Shown: positions 8,857 to 18,391, counted from the stretch's first letter. The stretch is 64,000 nucleotides of DNA from Streptomyces sp. DH-12 (GCF_002899455.1 NZ_PPFB01000001.1:5369001-5433000); one strand, 5' to 3'. Notes: generated by a model not told the origin, from the letters alone. Numbers and translations: made by a program.

Positions 8857-10422
8857 ATGCCCAGTCGCACAGTGGTCGTCCGGACGACGGCGGGACGAGT
8901 GGCCGGAGAGCGGACCGACGGACTGACCGTCTTCCGGGGCGTGCCCTACGCGGCCCCGCCGGTGGGTCCGCTGCGGTTCTCCTCGCCCCGGCCGCCCGAG
9001 CCGTGGCAGGGCGTGCGGGACGCCACCGCCTTCGCGGCCCCCTCCCTGCAGGGCGACTACCTGCCCGACAGCAGCGAGGACAGCCTCTACGCCAACGTGT
9101 GGACCCCGGACGTGGCGGGCCGTCTGCCGGTCCTCGTCTACATCCACGGCGGCGGCTGGATGCTCGGCGCGGGCAGCGAACCCGACTACGACGGCGCCCG
9201 CACCGCCGTCCACGGCCGCATGGTCGTCGTCAACTTCAACTACCGCCTCGGCGTGTTCGGCTGGGGCCTGCACGAGGACCTCACCGACCCGCGTACGGGA
9301 TCCTGCGCGAACTGGGGTTTGCAGGACCAGGCCGCGCTGGTGCGCTGGGTCCGCGACAACGCCGCCGCGTTCGGCGGCGACCCGGACAACATCACCGTCT
9401 GCGGCACCTCGGCGGGCGGCTCCAGCACCTGGCAGCTCGCTCTGCTGCCCGAACTGCGGGGCGTCATCAAGAGGATCGTCCCGATCAGCGTCAAGCACGT
9501 GTGGGAACCGGCCAGTTCCACCACCCCCGAGGAGTCCCGCCGGGTCTACGAGCACCTGGCCCGCCGCTTCGGCACCACCGTGCCCGGCCTGCGCGAAGTG
9601 CCGGCCGCCGACCTGCGGGACGCCTTCGACGAGGTGTACGCGGGCAGCCCCACCGAGCGGTTCGTGCAGGGCGGGCGCGAGTACCGGGGGCCGGTCGTCG
9701 ACGGGCGGTGGATGCGCGGCTACGACCACGCACTGCCCACGCCCGGCATCCCCATGATGCCGATCTACTGCCGCACCGAGGGCTCCTTCTTCACCACCGG
9801 CCCCGGCTACCCCTACCAGGGTCCCCACCCGGCCGACGAGGCAGGACTGCGCGCCGCCGTCCGCGAGGTCCTCGAGAAGGGCGCCGTCAAGGTCACCGAC
9901 GAGCAGGTGGACGATTGCGTCGCCCACTACCGGCGGGCGTCCGAGGCGGAGGGCCTGCCCCGGGACCCGGTGTCGGTGTGGACACAGGTGTGGGGCGACG
10001 GGCTGTTCCGCTACCAGATCGTGCGGCTGGCCGAACGGCACGCCCGCGAACGCGACCCCGCCGCCTCGTCGCAGTACCTGATGGAGTTCTCCCACCCGCT
10101 CAGGCCGCCGTACGCCGGCACCACCCCGCACGAGGCCGTCGCGAAGTTCCTCTTCGGCACGTTCGCGCTGCCGGTCAACGCACCTTTCTACGGGGACGGA
10201 CCGCTGGAGCGGCGGATCTCGGACACGCTGATCGACCTGGTGGCGGCCTTCGCCCGCGGCGAACCGCCGAGCAGCGAACACGCCTCCGCCTGGCCGGTGT
10301 TCACCCCGGACCGTCCCAGCGTGATGGTCCTCGGCGGCGAGCGGGTGGCCCGGATCGGCACGGTGTCGGCCCAGGCCCATCTGGCGTACTGGGACCGCGC
10401 CGGCTGGGTGCCGCGGCCCTGA
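8857..10422 (+). CDS. Type B carboxylesterase (para-nitrobenzyl esterase-like)
   Basis: A 521-residue alpha/beta hydrolase. FRGVPYAAPPVGPLRF is the typical N-terminus, the oxyanion hole is HGGG (97-100), and the nucleophile elbow is CGTSAGG with Ser185. The usual ESAG is TSAG here. The C-terminal histidine is probably the one in TTPHEAVAKFLFG. There is no signal peptide, so it is cytosolic. The ATG at 8857 is chosen for its GAGG at 8845-8848 and the family start; a longer frame begins at 8749. It may remove or transfer an acyl group in the pathway encoded around it; the substrate is unknown. Confidence 0.85.
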   Translation: MPSRTVVVRTTAGRVAGERTDGLTVFRGVPYAAPPVGPLRFSSPRPPEPWQGVRDATAFAAPSLQGDYLPDSSEDSLYANVWTPDVAGRLPVLVYIHGGGWMLGAGSEPDYDGARTAVHGRMVVVNFNYRLGVFGWGLHEDLTDPRTGSCANWGLQDQAALVRWVRDNAAAFGGDPDNITVCGTSAGGSSTWQLALLPELRGVIKRIVPISVKHVWEPASSTTPEESRRVYEHLARRFGTTVPGLREVPAADLRDAFDEVYAGSPTERFVQGGREYRGPVVDGRWMRGYDHALPTPGIPMMPIYCRTEGSFFTTGPGYPYQGPHPADEAGLRAAVREVLEKGAVKVTDEQVDDCVAHYRRASEAEGLPRDPVSVWTQVWGDGLFRYQIVRLAERHARERDPAASSQYLMEFSHPLRPPYAGTTPHEAVAKFLFGTFALPVNAPFYGDGPLERRISDTLIDLVAAFARGEPPSSEHASAWPVFTPDRPSVMVLGGERVARIGTVSAQAHLAYWDRAGWVPRP

Positions 10423-10470
10423 ACACCCCCGGCCATACACCACGACAGCAACGAAAGGACTGGGACTTCG

Positions 10471-12324
10471 ATGTGCGGACTCGCAGGCTGGGTCGCCTAC
10501 GACCACGATCTGTCGGCACACGGCGGGACGGCGTCGGCCATGACGGAGACGCTCGCGTGCCGGGGCCCCGACGACCGCGGCGTGTGGATCTCGCCCCACG
10601 CGATCCTCGGGCACCGCCGGCTCTCCATCATCGACCTGGAGGGCGGCCGTCAGCCCATGCACGTCACCGGCGAGGGCGACGGCCTCCCCGTCCTCGTCTA
10701 CACCGGCGAGGTGTACAACTACCGCGAGCTGAAGGACGAACTCGTCGGCCTCGGCCATGACTTCCGCACCTCCAGCGACACGGAGGTGGTCCTGCACGCG
10801 TACCTGGAGTGGGGCGAGCACTTCGCCGAACGCCTCAACGGCATGTACGCCCTCGCCCTGTGGGACCCGCGCACCGAGGAACTCCTCCTCGTCCGCGACC
10901 GCATGGGCGTCAAGCCCCTCTTCTACTACCCCACGCCCGACGGGGTGCTCTTCGGCTCCGAGGCCAAGGCCATTCTGGCGCACCCCGACGCCGAGGCGGT
11001 CGTCGACCGCGAGGGCCTGGCGGAGATCTTCGCCATCATCAACACCCCCGGCCACGCCGTCTTCAAGGGCATGCACGAGGTGGTGCCCGGCACCGTCGTG
11101 CGCTTCCACCGCGGCGGCCACACCACCCGCACCTACTGGCAGTTGGAGGCCCGTCCGCACACCGACGACCTCGACACCACCATCACGCGGATCCGCGAAC
11201 TCCTCGAGGACATCGTCGAACGCCAGCTCGTGGCCGACGTCAAGGTGGGCACCCTGCTCTCCGGCGGCCTCGACTCCAGCGCCATCACCGCGCTCGCCGC
11301 GAAGGTCTTCCGCGACCAGGGCAAGCAGGAGCGCATCAAGGCCTTCTCCATCGACTTCAAGAACAACGAGGAGAACTTCCGCGGCAACGGCATCTGGATG
11401 GACCCCGACACGCCGTACGCGATCGACGTCGCCCGGCAGTCCGGGGCCGAGCACGTCATCGTCGAGCTGGAGAACCACCACGTCCTCGACGAGGACGTGC
11501 GCATGCGGGTGCTGCGCGCCCAGGACCTGCCCATCTCCACCGGCGACATGGAGCACTCCCTCTACCACCTGTGCAAGGCCCTCAAGGAGCAGGTGACGGT
11601 CGCCCTGTCCGGCGAGACCGCGGACGAACTCTTCGGCGGCTACAACTGGTTCTTCGACAAGGAGGCCGTCGAGGGCGACACCTTCCCCTGGTACGACGCC
11701 TGGCGCCGGCTCGGCGGCCTGGACACCATGAAGGAGATCGGCCTCTGGGACCGGCTCGGCCTCGACGAGTACGTCGCCAAGCGGTACGCCGAGGCGCTCA
11801 CCGAAGTCCCGCGCCTGGAGGGCGAGTCCGCCGACGAGGCGCGGATGCGGGAGCTGTCGTACCTCAACATCAGCCGCTGGGAGAACTTCCTGCTGGACCG
11901 CAAGGACCGCATCAGCATGGCCGCGAGCCTGGAGGTGCGGGTGCCGTTCACGGACCACCGGCTGGTGGAGTACGTCTTCAACGTGCCGTGGGCCATGAAG
12001 ACCTTCGACGGCCGTGAGAAGAGCCTGCTGCGCGCCGCAGCGAGCCACGTCCTGCCCGAGTCGGTGCTGGAGCGCAAGAAGAGCCCCTACCCGTCCACCC
12101 AGGACGTGGAGTACGTACGGGCCCTGCGCGCCAAGGTCGAGGCCCTGCTGGACGGTTCCCCCGTGCTCGACCTCGTGCCGGCCGAGGGCATCCGCAAGCT
12201 CCTGGACAAGCCCGTCGAGTCCTACGCCGGTCTCGGCGGCCTGTGGGGCATGCGGGCCGTGATGGAGCGCCTGGTCGAGTTCGACGCGTGGGTGAAGGAG
12301 TACGACGTCCGCGTGGAGTGGTGA
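10471..12324 (+). CDS. asnB: Asparagine synthetase (glutamine-hydrolysing)-like amidotransferase
   Basis: A 617-residue two-domain protein. The start MCGLAGWV leaves Cys2 as the class II glutaminase nucleophile after Met removal, and CRGPDD and YTGEVYNYREL belong to that domain (1-210). The synthetase half has the PP-loop LLSGGLDSSAIT (about 264-275) and ALSGETADELFGGYNWF. In biosynthetic clusters such enzymes can amidate a carboxylate other than aspartate; with 3-hydroxyanthranilate made nearby, a benzamide product is a reasonable inference. GAAAGGA lies 12 bases before the ATG. A plain primary-metabolic AsnB is the alternative. Confidence 0.9.
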   Translation: MCGLAGWVAYDHDLSAHGGTASAMTETLACRGPDDRGVWISPHAILGHRRLSIIDLEGGRQPMHVTGEGDGLPVLVYTGEVYNYRELKDELVGLGHDFRTSSDTEVVLHAYLEWGEHFAERLNGMYALALWDPRTEELLLVRDRMGVKPLFYYPTPDGVLFGSEAKAILAHPDAEAVVDREGLAEIFAIINTPGHAVFKGMHEVVPGTVVRFHRGGHTTRTYWQLEARPHTDDLDTTITRIRELLEDIVERQLVADVKVGTLLSGGLDSSAITALAAKVFRDQGKQERIKAFSIDFKNNEENFRGNGIWMDPDTPYAIDVARQSGAEHVIVELENHHVLDEDVRMRVLRAQDLPISTGDMEHSLYHLCKALKEQVTVALSGETADELFGGYNWFFDKEAVEGDTFPWYDAWRRLGGLDTMKEIGLWDRLGLDEYVAKRYAEALTEVPRLEGESADEARMRELSYLNISRWENFLLDRKDRISMAASLEVRVPFTDHRLVEYVFNVPWAMKTFDGREKSLLRAAASHVLPESVLERKKSPYPSTQDVEYVRALRAKVEALLDGSPVLDLVPAEGIRKLLDKPVESYAGLGGLWGMRAVMERLVEFDAWVKEYDVRVEW

Positions 12325-12425
12325 CGCTCCCACCGGCGCGGCGTGCGGCGCGCGGCACCCGGACGGGCCGCGCGCCGCACCGCCGTGCGATCCGACCCAC
12401 CTCTCGCACCGGCGGAAGGACGCTC

Positions 12426-13283
12426 ATGGACACTTCAGGCCTGCCCCTCGTGGTCGACGACTCCCCGGAGTGGGGCAGCGAACGGCTCGACCTCGACGCC
12501 TATCTCGCCCGCATCGGCTACCGGGGGCCGCGCGAGACCTCCCTCGCGGCGCTCCGCGCCCTGCACCGCGCCCATCGGGACTCCGTCTGCTTCGAGAACG
12601 TCGACATCGCCCTGGGGCGCACGGTCTCCCTCGACATCGACGCCGTCCAGCGCAAGATCGTCCAGGCGGGCCGCGGAGGATACTGCTACGAGACGAACCT
12701 GCTGTTCGCCGCCGCGCTGGACCGCTTCGGCTTCCCCGTCACGCGGCTCCTGGTCCGCATCCGCGAGGGCAGTGGCAAGCGCCGGTTCCGCTCCCACACG
12801 GCCCTGCTGGTGCGGGCGGACGACACCGTGTGGCTGGCCGACCCCGGCTACGGCTACGCCGCGCTCGTCGAACCCATCGCCCTGCGACCCGAAGCGGAGA
12901 GCACCGTCGCTGGCTGGTCGTGGCGGCTGACGACCGAGGACGGCCACTGGCTCCTGCAGTACCGGCGGCCCGAGGGCTGGTTCGACATCTACGCCTTCCG
13001 CGCCGAACCCCAGTACGCAGTCGACTTCCAGGCCGCCCACTACGTCAGCTCCACCCGCCCCGGCTCGCCCTTCGTCGGGCAGCTCGTGGTGCAGAGGGCC
13101 GGCGACGAGGAACGGTACCGGCTCAAGAACAACGAGTTCATGACCGAGTACCGCAGCGGCGAGCAGCGCCTGCGCCTCCTGCGCCCGCACGAGACCGTGG
13201 ACGCCGTGCGCACCGTGTTCGGGCTGCCGCTCACCGCGGAGGAGGAACGGCTGCTGCACGGCTTCCTCGCCGCCCGGCGGTGA
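12426..13283 (+). CDS. nat: Arylamine N-acetyltransferase
   Basis: A 285-residue NAT family enzyme that transfers acetyl from acetyl-CoA to arylamines. The Cys-His-Asp triad is visible as Cys87 (RGGYCYETN), His124 (RSHTALLV) and Asp139 (WLADPGYG). The length fits bacterial NATs; RifF-type amide synthases share the fold, so amide formation is also possible. GGAAGGA lies about 6 bases before the ATG. It follows the amidotransferase by 101 bases on the same strand, and a strong terminator follows. An aromatic amine such as 3-hydroxyanthranilate or its amide is the expected local substrate. Confidence 0.92.
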   Translation: MDTSGLPLVVDDSPEWGSERLDLDAYLARIGYRGPRETSLAALRALHRAHRDSVCFENVDIALGRTVSLDIDAVQRKIVQAGRGGYCYETNLLFAAALDRFGFPVTRLLVRIREGSGKRRFRSHTALLVRADDTVWLADPGYGYAALVEPIALRPEAESTVAGWSWRLTTEDGHWLLQYRRPEGWFDIYAFRAEPQYAVDFQAAHYVSSTRPGSPFVGQLVVQRAGDEERYRLKNNEFMTEYRSGEQRLRLLRPHETVDAVRTVFGLPLTAEEERLLHGFLAARR

Positions 13284-13298
13284 CGGGCGCGCCACCGC

Positions 13299-13335
13299 AC
13301 GAGAGCTCCCCGCCTTCCGGGCGGGGAGCTCTCGT
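13299..13335. terminator. Bidirectional intrinsic terminator
   Basis: A perfect 16-bp stem (13299-13314 with 13320-13335) with a 5-base loop TTCCG lies between the convergent NAT gene and the shikimate kinase remnant. It can serve both strands. As is usual in actinomycetes, no long T tract is needed. Confidence 0.85.
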
Positions 13336-13344
13336 ACAAGGGCT

Positions 13345-13865
13345 TCAGGCCTTCACCTCCCGCGGGGCCGGCGCCGCCGGCACGGCCTCCACGCCCCCCT
13401 CCGGGGTGCGCCCGCCGGTGCCGACGACCACCCGGGCGACCTCCGTGCGGAGCGGACGGCGTGCCGCGGCCGGCGCACGCCGCCGCCGGTGCGGATCACC
13501 CGCCGGCAGCGGCCGGCCGGGGCCCCGGCCGCACCGCCGCGCCGCCGCACCGGCGTCGGCGTCGAGGAAGACCACCGGCAGTCCGGACGGCAGCGCCCGG
13601 GTCCGCGGATCGAGGACCGCCCCGCCGCCCGGCGCGAGCACGCCGTCGTGCCCGGCCGGGGCCCGGGCCACCGCCCGCGCCTCGGTCGCCGGAAGGCGGG
13701 CTCGCCGTCGTCGGCGAAGACCTGGGCGATGGTCCGGCCCCGCTCGGCGGCAACGTCCCCGTCGGCGTCCCGGCAGGCGGCGCCGGGCCGCTCGGCCGGC
13801 AGTCGCCCGACGGTGGACCCGCCCCCGCCCATCGGGCCGGCCGGCACGGCCGGCGGCCCGCTCAT
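13345..13865 (-). pseudogene. aroK: Decayed shikimate kinase
   Basis: The frame starts with ATG overlapping the chorismate synthase stop (ATGA). It reads as AroK: DADGD, GRTIAQVFADDGEPAFR, then after a one-base deletion at about 13689-13691 (minus strand TTCCGG-CGACC, most likely a lost G from a G run) GHDGVLAPGGGAVLD, VVFLDAD and TEVARVVVGTDG-like text to a TGA at 13345. The P-loop is GPMGGGGSTVG instead of GPMGVGKSTVG, so the ATP-binding lysine is gone. Many leucines have become prolines (LPAERPG, RPLPAG), as expected from CTG to CCG decay. It should be inactive; a housekeeping copy must exist elsewhere. Confidence 0.85.
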
Positions 13866-15046
13866 CGGACGGTGAGGTGCTCGAGGTACGAGGTGACGTT
13901 GCGGCGGGTCTCGGTGACGCTGTCGCCGCCGAACTTCTCCGCCACCGCGTCCGCCAGCACCAGCGCGACCATCGCCTCGGCCACGATCCCGGCCGCCGGG
14001 ACCGCGCACACGTCCGAGCGCTGGTGGTGCGCCTGGGCGGCCTCGCCCGTGGAGACGTCCACCGTCCGCAGCGCCCGGGGCACGGTCGCGATCGGCTTCA
14101 TCGCGGCCCGCACCCGCAGCAGCTCACCGGTGGACAGACCGCCCTCGGTGCCGCCGGAGCGGCCCGAGGCCCGTCTGACGCCCTCGGGCGTGTTGACGAT
14201 CTCGTCGTGCGCCTCGGAACCCGGCACCCGCGCCAGCTCGAAGCCGTCTCCCACCTCGACGCCCTTGACGGCCTGGATGCCCATGAGGGCGCCGGCCAGC
14301 CGGGCGTCGAGCCTGCGGTCCCAGTGGACGTGGGAGCCGAGGCCCACGGGCACGCCGTAGGCCAGGACCTCGACCACGCCGCCGAGGGTGTCGCCGTCCT
14401 TGTGCGCCTGGTCGACCTCGGCGACCATCGCCTTCGACGTGTCGGCGTCCAGGCAGCGCAGCGGGTCGGCGTCGAGCCGCTCGACGTCGGCGGGAGTGGG
14501 GTACACGCCCTGCGGCGCCTTGACGGAGCACAGTTCGACCACGTGGGAGACGATCTCGACGCCGGCCGTCTCCTTCAGGTACGAGCGGGCCACCGCGCCG
14601 AGCGCCACCCGGGCGGCGGTCTCCCGGGCGGAGGCGCGCTCCAGGACCGGCCGGGCCTCGTCGAAACCGTACTTCTGCATGCCGGCCAGGTCGGCGTGGC
14701 CGGGACGCGGGCGGGTGAGCGGGGCGTTGCGGGCCAGTCCCCGGAGGATGCCGGGGTCGACCGGGTCGGCCGCCATGACCTGCTCCCACTTGGGCCACTC
14801 GGTGTTGCCCACCATGATCGCGACCGGGGAGCCCAGGGTCAGTCCGTGCCGGACGCCGCCCAGGAACGTGACCTCGTCCCGCTCGAACTTCATCCGGGCA
14901 CCGCGACCGTGGCCGAGCCGCCGCCTCGCCAGGTGGTCCGCCACCATGTCCGTGGTGATCGGCACGCCGGCGGGAAGACCCTCCAGCGTCGCCACGAGTG
15001 CGGGACCGTGGGACTCACCCGCGGTCAGCCAGCGCAACCTGCTCAA
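13862..15046 (-). CDS. aroC: Chorismate synthase (cluster copy)
   Basis: A 394-residue AroC that converts EPSP to chorismate with reduced FMN. The signatures LTAGESHGPAL (near the N-terminus), RRRLGHGRG, RPGHADLAGMQKYGF and RASARETAARVA are all present. The start is taken as TTG at 15046, because LSRLRWLTAGESHG is the conserved beginning and GGAAAGGAG lies about 10 bases upstream; it overlaps the end of phzE by 32 bases. Lying between phzE and a shikimate kinase remnant, it is a dedicated copy that raises chorismate supply for the downstream PhzE branch. Confidence 0.93.
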   Translation of the reverse strand: MSRLRWLTAGESHGPALVATLEGLPAGVPITTDMVADHLARRRLGHGRGARMKFERDEVTFLGGVRHGLTLGSPVAIMVGNTEWPKWEQVMAADPVDPGILRGLARNAPLTRPRPGHADLAGMQKYGFDEARPVLERASARETAARVALGAVARSYLKETAGVEIVSHVVELCSVKAPQGVYPTPADVERLDADPLRCLDADTSKAMVAEVDQAHKDGDTLGGVVEVLAYGVPVGLGSHVHWDRRLDARLAGALMGIQAVKGVEVGDGFELARVPGSEAHDEIVNTPEGVRRASGRSGGTEGGLSTGELLRVRAAMKPIATVPRALRTVDVSTGEAAQAHHQRSDVCAVPAAGIVAEAMVALVLADAVAEKFGGDSVTETRRNVTSYLEHLTVR

Positions 15047-16958
15047 CGGTGCCGCGCTCCTTTCCCGTCGCGTGGGGGAGAACCTCCTTGACGAGGTCGC
15101 CGATGATGCGCACGCCGTCCTGGGTGAGCACCGACTCGGCGTGGAACTGCATCGACGCGAAGTGCGGGCCGCGCAGCGCGTGCACCTCACCGGTGTCGGG
15201 ATCGCGGCTGACCTCCACCACGCCCACCCCCTCGCACTCGGCCTTGTCCTCCTCGGCGCGGGCGGCGAACGTGTTGTAGAACCCGACCCGTTCCCGGGAT
15301 CCGAACAGGTCGATCTCCCGCTGCACGCCCTGGTTGGGCACCGCCCGGCGCACCAGCGGGAAACCGAGCAGCGTGCACAGCGTCTGGTGACTGAGGCAGA
15401 CGGCGAGGAACGGGCGCCGCTCGTCGAGCAGGGTGCGCACCGTGGCACGCAGGTGCGCGATCTTCGGGTGCCCGACGTCACGCGGATCGCCCGGACCGGG
15501 CCCCATCACCACGAGGTCGTAGCCGTCCGTGGAGTAGGGCTCGTCGAAGCGCCGGACCGTCACCCGCAGTCCCAGGGAGCGCAGTTGGTGGTCGAGCATG
15601 GACGTGAACGTGTCCTCGGCGTCCACGACCAGCACGCGGCGTCCGCTCAGCTCCGGACCGGGCCGCGCCCCGGAGCCGTGACCGGCCAGCCAGAAGCCGG
15701 CGAGAGTGGCGTTGCGCCGCTCCAGCGCCGACCGGACCTGCGGATGGTCCGCGAAGCGGGCCGGCCCGTGGCCCTCGACGGCCGCGAGCAGACCCGCCGC
15801 CTTCGCCGCGGTCTCGGCGACCTCGCTCTCCGGGTCGGAGTGCCGTACGAGCGTGGCGCCGACGCCGATCCGCAGCCGGCCGGTGGCGTCGATGTCGGCG
15901 GTACGGATCAGGATGGAGGAGTCCAGGGCCCGCCCGCCGTGCTCGTCACGGCCGATCAGCGCGACGACACCGCTGTAGTAGCCGCGCCCCTCGGGTTCGT
16001 ACCGGTTGATGACCCGGCAGGCGTTCTCCAGCGGGCTGCCGGTGACGGTCGGGGCGAAGAGCGTCTCGCGCAGGATGTCGCGCGGATCGCGCGTGCTGTG
16101 CCCCTCGATGAAGTACTCGGTGTGGGCGAGGCGGGCCATCTCCTTGAGGTACGGCCCGACCACCCGGCCGCCCTCCTCGCAGATCCGGGCCATCATCTTC
16201 AGTTCCTCGTCCACGACCATGTACAGCTCGTCGGCCTCCTTGCGGTCGGCGAGGAAGTCGAGCACCTCCGGCAGCGCCGGGCCCGTGGACGGGTAGCGGT
16301 AGGTGCCGCTGATCGGGTTCATCACCGCCAGGCCCTCGCGCAGGCTGACGTGCCGCTCGGGAGTGGCGCCGACGAGCGTGCGCGAGCCGGTGTGCACCAG
16401 GAACGTCCAGTAGGCGCCGCTCTCGCGTTGCAGCAGGCGCCGGAAGACCGCCAGCGCGTGCCGCGGGGTGTAGCCGGTGATGTCGGCGGTGTAGGTGCGC
16501 TTGATGACGAAGTTGGCGCCCTCCCCGGTGCCGATCTCGTCCTTGACGACCCGGCGGACGGTGGCGGCGTACTCCTCGTCCGGGACGTCGAAGCGGCCGC
16601 CGGACAGCTCCACGGGCAGGTCGGGGATCCGGGTCAGCACCTCGGTGACGAGCACGGCGGCCTGACCGGTGACGGTCATGGCCAGCAGCGGCGTGCCGTC
16701 GTCGGGGCAGTCGAATCCGCGCTCGGCGATCTGCCGGTAGGGCACGAGGGCCAGGACCTCGTGGCGGGGACCGCCGGATGTCTCCGCGGCGTCAGGCAGG
16801 GGCAGTTCGGCGAGGGTGCGCGGCTCGGCCGCCTCGCCGACGACGACGTCCAGCACGCCCGGACCCGTCGTCTCGGGGCGGTGCAGCAGGGCGTACGCGG
16901 CCGGTGGCCGGTCGCCCAGGATCCGGCCGAGCAGGTCGCCGCTCGCGGTGCCGGTCAT
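15015..16958 (-). CDS. phzE: 2-Amino-2-deoxyisochorismate (ADIC) synthase, PhzE type
   Basis: A 647-residue fusion of an MST chorismate-utilising domain (about 1-430; DEIGTGEGANFVIKR, NPISGTYR, DEELKMMA, ETLFAPTVTGSP) and a class I glutamine amidotransferase domain (about 440-630; GPGPGDP, LAVCLSHQTLC with the nucleophilic Cys, FHAESVLT). This order and the CLSHQ elbow match PhzE rather than TrpE/TrpG. It converts chorismate and glutamine to ADIC without releasing anthranilate. Its ATG overlaps the phzD stop (ATGA), so both are co-translated. Confidence 0.93.
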   Translation of the reverse strand: MTGTASGDLLGRILGDRPPAAYALLHRPETTGPGVLDVVVGEAAEPRTLAELPLPDAAETSGGPRHEVLALVPYRQIAERGFDCPDDGTPLLAMTVTGQAAVLVTEVLTRIPDLPVELSGGRFDVPDEEYAATVRRVVKDEIGTGEGANFVIKRTYTADITGYTPRHALAVFRRLLQRESGAYWTFLVHTGSRTLVGATPERHVSLREGLAVMNPISGTYRYPSTGPALPEVLDFLADRKEADELYMVVDEELKMMARICEEGGRVVGPYLKEMARLAHTEYFIEGHSTRDPRDILRETLFAPTVTGSPLENACRVINRYEPEGRGYYSGVVALIGRDEHGGRALDSSILIRTADIDATGRLRIGVGATLVRHSDPESEVAETAAKAAGLLAAVEGHGPARFADHPQVRSALERRNATLAGFWLAGHGSGARPGPELSGRRVLVVDAEDTFTSMLDHQLRSLGLRVTVRRFDEPYSTDGYDLVVMGPGPGDPRDVGHPKIAHLRATVRTLLDERRPFLAVCLSHQTLCTLLGFPLVRRAVPNQGVQREIDLFGSRERVGFYNTFAARAEEDKAECEGVGVVEVSRDPDTGEVHALRGPHFASMQFHAESVLTQDGVRIIGDLVKEVLPHATGKERGTVEQVALADRG

Positions 16959-17578
16959 GCCAGGACCTCCTTGGTGGTGACGACGACGGCGCAGCGCTGC
17001 GCCGCGTACTCCAGGGCCAGCCGGTGGTGGTGCTCGGAGAAGTCGGCCACGGCGTCGGCCACCAGGAACGGCTGGATGTCGTGGGTGAACGCCTCGACGG
17101 CGGTCATCAGCACGCCGACGTGGGCGTACACGCCGCACAGCACCAGTTGGTCCCGGCCGGCGGCGCGCATCCGCCGCAGCAGGTCGGAGCGGAAGAAGGC
17201 GCTGTAACGCCACTTGGTGAGCTGCCAGTCGCCGGGGGCCGGGGCCAGTTCGTCGACGACCTGCCGGTCGGCGGGGGCGGTGCGCATGCCCGGGCCCCAG
17301 AAGTCCTTCAGCAGGCCCCGCTGTTCGTCGGTCATGCCGCCGGGCTGCGCCGTGTACGCCACCGGCACGCCGAGCCCGGCGCAGTGCTCGCGCACCTGCC
17401 GCGCGTTGCCCACGAGTTCCTCCCGCAGGCCGTCGGGCAGGGGCCGCAGGAAATAGCGCTGCATGTCGTGCACCAGCAGGACGGCGCGGTCCGGGTCGAC
17501 GGACCACTGAGCCACGTTGGCGGGCACGTCGCCGGCCGTCGGCATCGGGTAGGGGGTGATCTCGGGTATACCTGCCAT
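16955..17578 (-). CDS. phzD: Isochorismatase PhzD (DHHA-forming)
   Basis: A 207-residue alpha/beta isochorismatase without a carrier domain. Asp38 (LLVHDMQRYF) and Lys122 (LTKWRYSAF) fall at the same numbers as the catalytic residues of Pseudomonas PhzD, and CGVYAHVG marks the region of the third residue, where a glycine replaces the family cysteine as in EntB-like enzymes. It hydrolyses the vinyl ether of ADIC to trans-2,3-dihydro-3-hydroxyanthranilate (DHHA). It lies directly upstream of phzE and downstream of the dehydrogenase. Confidence 0.94.
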   Translation of the reverse strand: MAGIPEITPYPMPTAGDVPANVAQWSVDPDRAVLLVHDMQRYFLRPLPDGLREELVGNARQVREHCAGLGVPVAYTAQPGGMTDEQRGLLKDFWGPGMRTAPADRQVVDELAPAPGDWQLTKWRYSAFFRSDLLRRMRAAGRDQLVLCGVYAHVGVLMTAVEAFTHDIQPFLVADAVADFSEHHHRLALEYAAQRCAVVVTTKEVLA

Positions 17579-17620
17579 GAGTTGCTCTCCTGGTCGCCTC
17601 AGGTCGGTGGGGGGCGGGGC

Positions 17621-18391
17621 TCAGGCGCCGAGCGCGGCGCCGCCGTCGACGGTGAGTTCGTGCAGGGTGATGTGGGAGGCCTCGTCGGACAGCAGGAAGG
17701 CGACGGCGTCGGCGACGTCCGAGGGACGGGCCACCTTGCCCAGCGGGATGCCGACCCGGAACGCGTCCAGCCGCCCCTCGATCGTGTGCTTCGGGCCGGA
17801 CTCGTCGTGCCACATGGAGGTGAGCATCGGGGTGCTGGTGGAGCCCGGCGCCACCACGTTGCAGCGGATGCCGTCCCGGGCGACCTCCAGGCCCAGGCTC
17901 TTGGTGAACATGGTCGCCGCCGCCTTGGACGCGGCGTAGGCGGCCATCTGCACCCGCGGGGTGGCGGCGGCGTTGGACGCCACGGTGACGATCGCGCCCC
18001 GCCGGCGCGGCAGCATGCGGTTGACGACGGCCCGCGACATCAGGAAGACGCCGGTGGCGTTGACGGCGAACGTCGTCGTCCAGTCCTCGTCGGTGAGGTT
18101 GCGCACGGTGCCCAGGCGCAGCACGCCGGCCCCGTTGACCAGGTACTCCAGCGGGCCGAGGCGCTCCTCGGCCGTGCGGACCACGGCGTCGACGTCGGCG
18201 GCGCTGGTGACGTCGGCGGGCAGGGCCCGCGCCTCCAGGCCGTCCGCGCGCAGCTTGTCCACCACCTGCCGCAGCCGGTCGGCGTCGCGGTCCACGGCTC
18301 CCACCACCGCGCCGCGTTCGCCGAGGGCGCGGGCCACCGCCTCGCCGATGCCGCCCGCCGCCCCGGTGACGAGTGCGACCTTTCCGTCCAT
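17621..18391 (-). CDS. EntA/DhbA-type short-chain dehydrogenase (likely DHHA dehydrogenase)
   Basis: A 256-residue SDR with the NAD-binding TGAAGGIG near residue 9, the NAG motif (LVNGAGVL) and the Ser-Tyr-Lys site (ASNAAATPRVQMAAYAASK). It resembles 2,3-dihydro-2,3-dihydroxybenzoate dehydrogenases. Next to phzD and phzE and with no 2,3-DHB ligase or isochorismate synthase in sight, oxidation of DHHA to 3-hydroxyanthranilate is the likely reaction, as described for benzoxazole antibiotic pathways. It is the second gene of the minus-strand operon. Confidence 0.88.
   Translation of the reverse strand: MDGKVALVTGAAGGIGEAVARALGERGAVVGAVDRDADRLRQVVDKLRADGLEARALPADVTSAADVDAVVRTAEERLGPLEYLVNGAGVLRLGTVRNLTDEDWTTTFAVNATGVFLMSRAVVNRMLPRRRGAIVTVASNAAATPRVQMAAYAASKAAATMFTKSLGLEVARDGIRCNVVAPGSTSTPMLTSMWHDESGPKHTIEGRLDAFRVGIPLGKVARPSDVADAVAFLLSDEASHITLHELTVDGGAALGA

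Noticed and set aside
6886..12333. Very long minus-strand open frame (over 1800 codons) opposite the oxidoreductase-to-amidotransferase genes
   Set aside because: It is a high-GC shadow of real plus-strand genes, with low-complexity Gly/Val/Arg/His translation and no domain motifs.
10471..13283. asnB and nat as plain primary-metabolic genes unrelated to the cluster
   Set aside because: Possible, but their tight order with the esterase and the convergent 3-hydroxyanthranilate operon makes a pathway role more likely; kept as an alternative in the entries.
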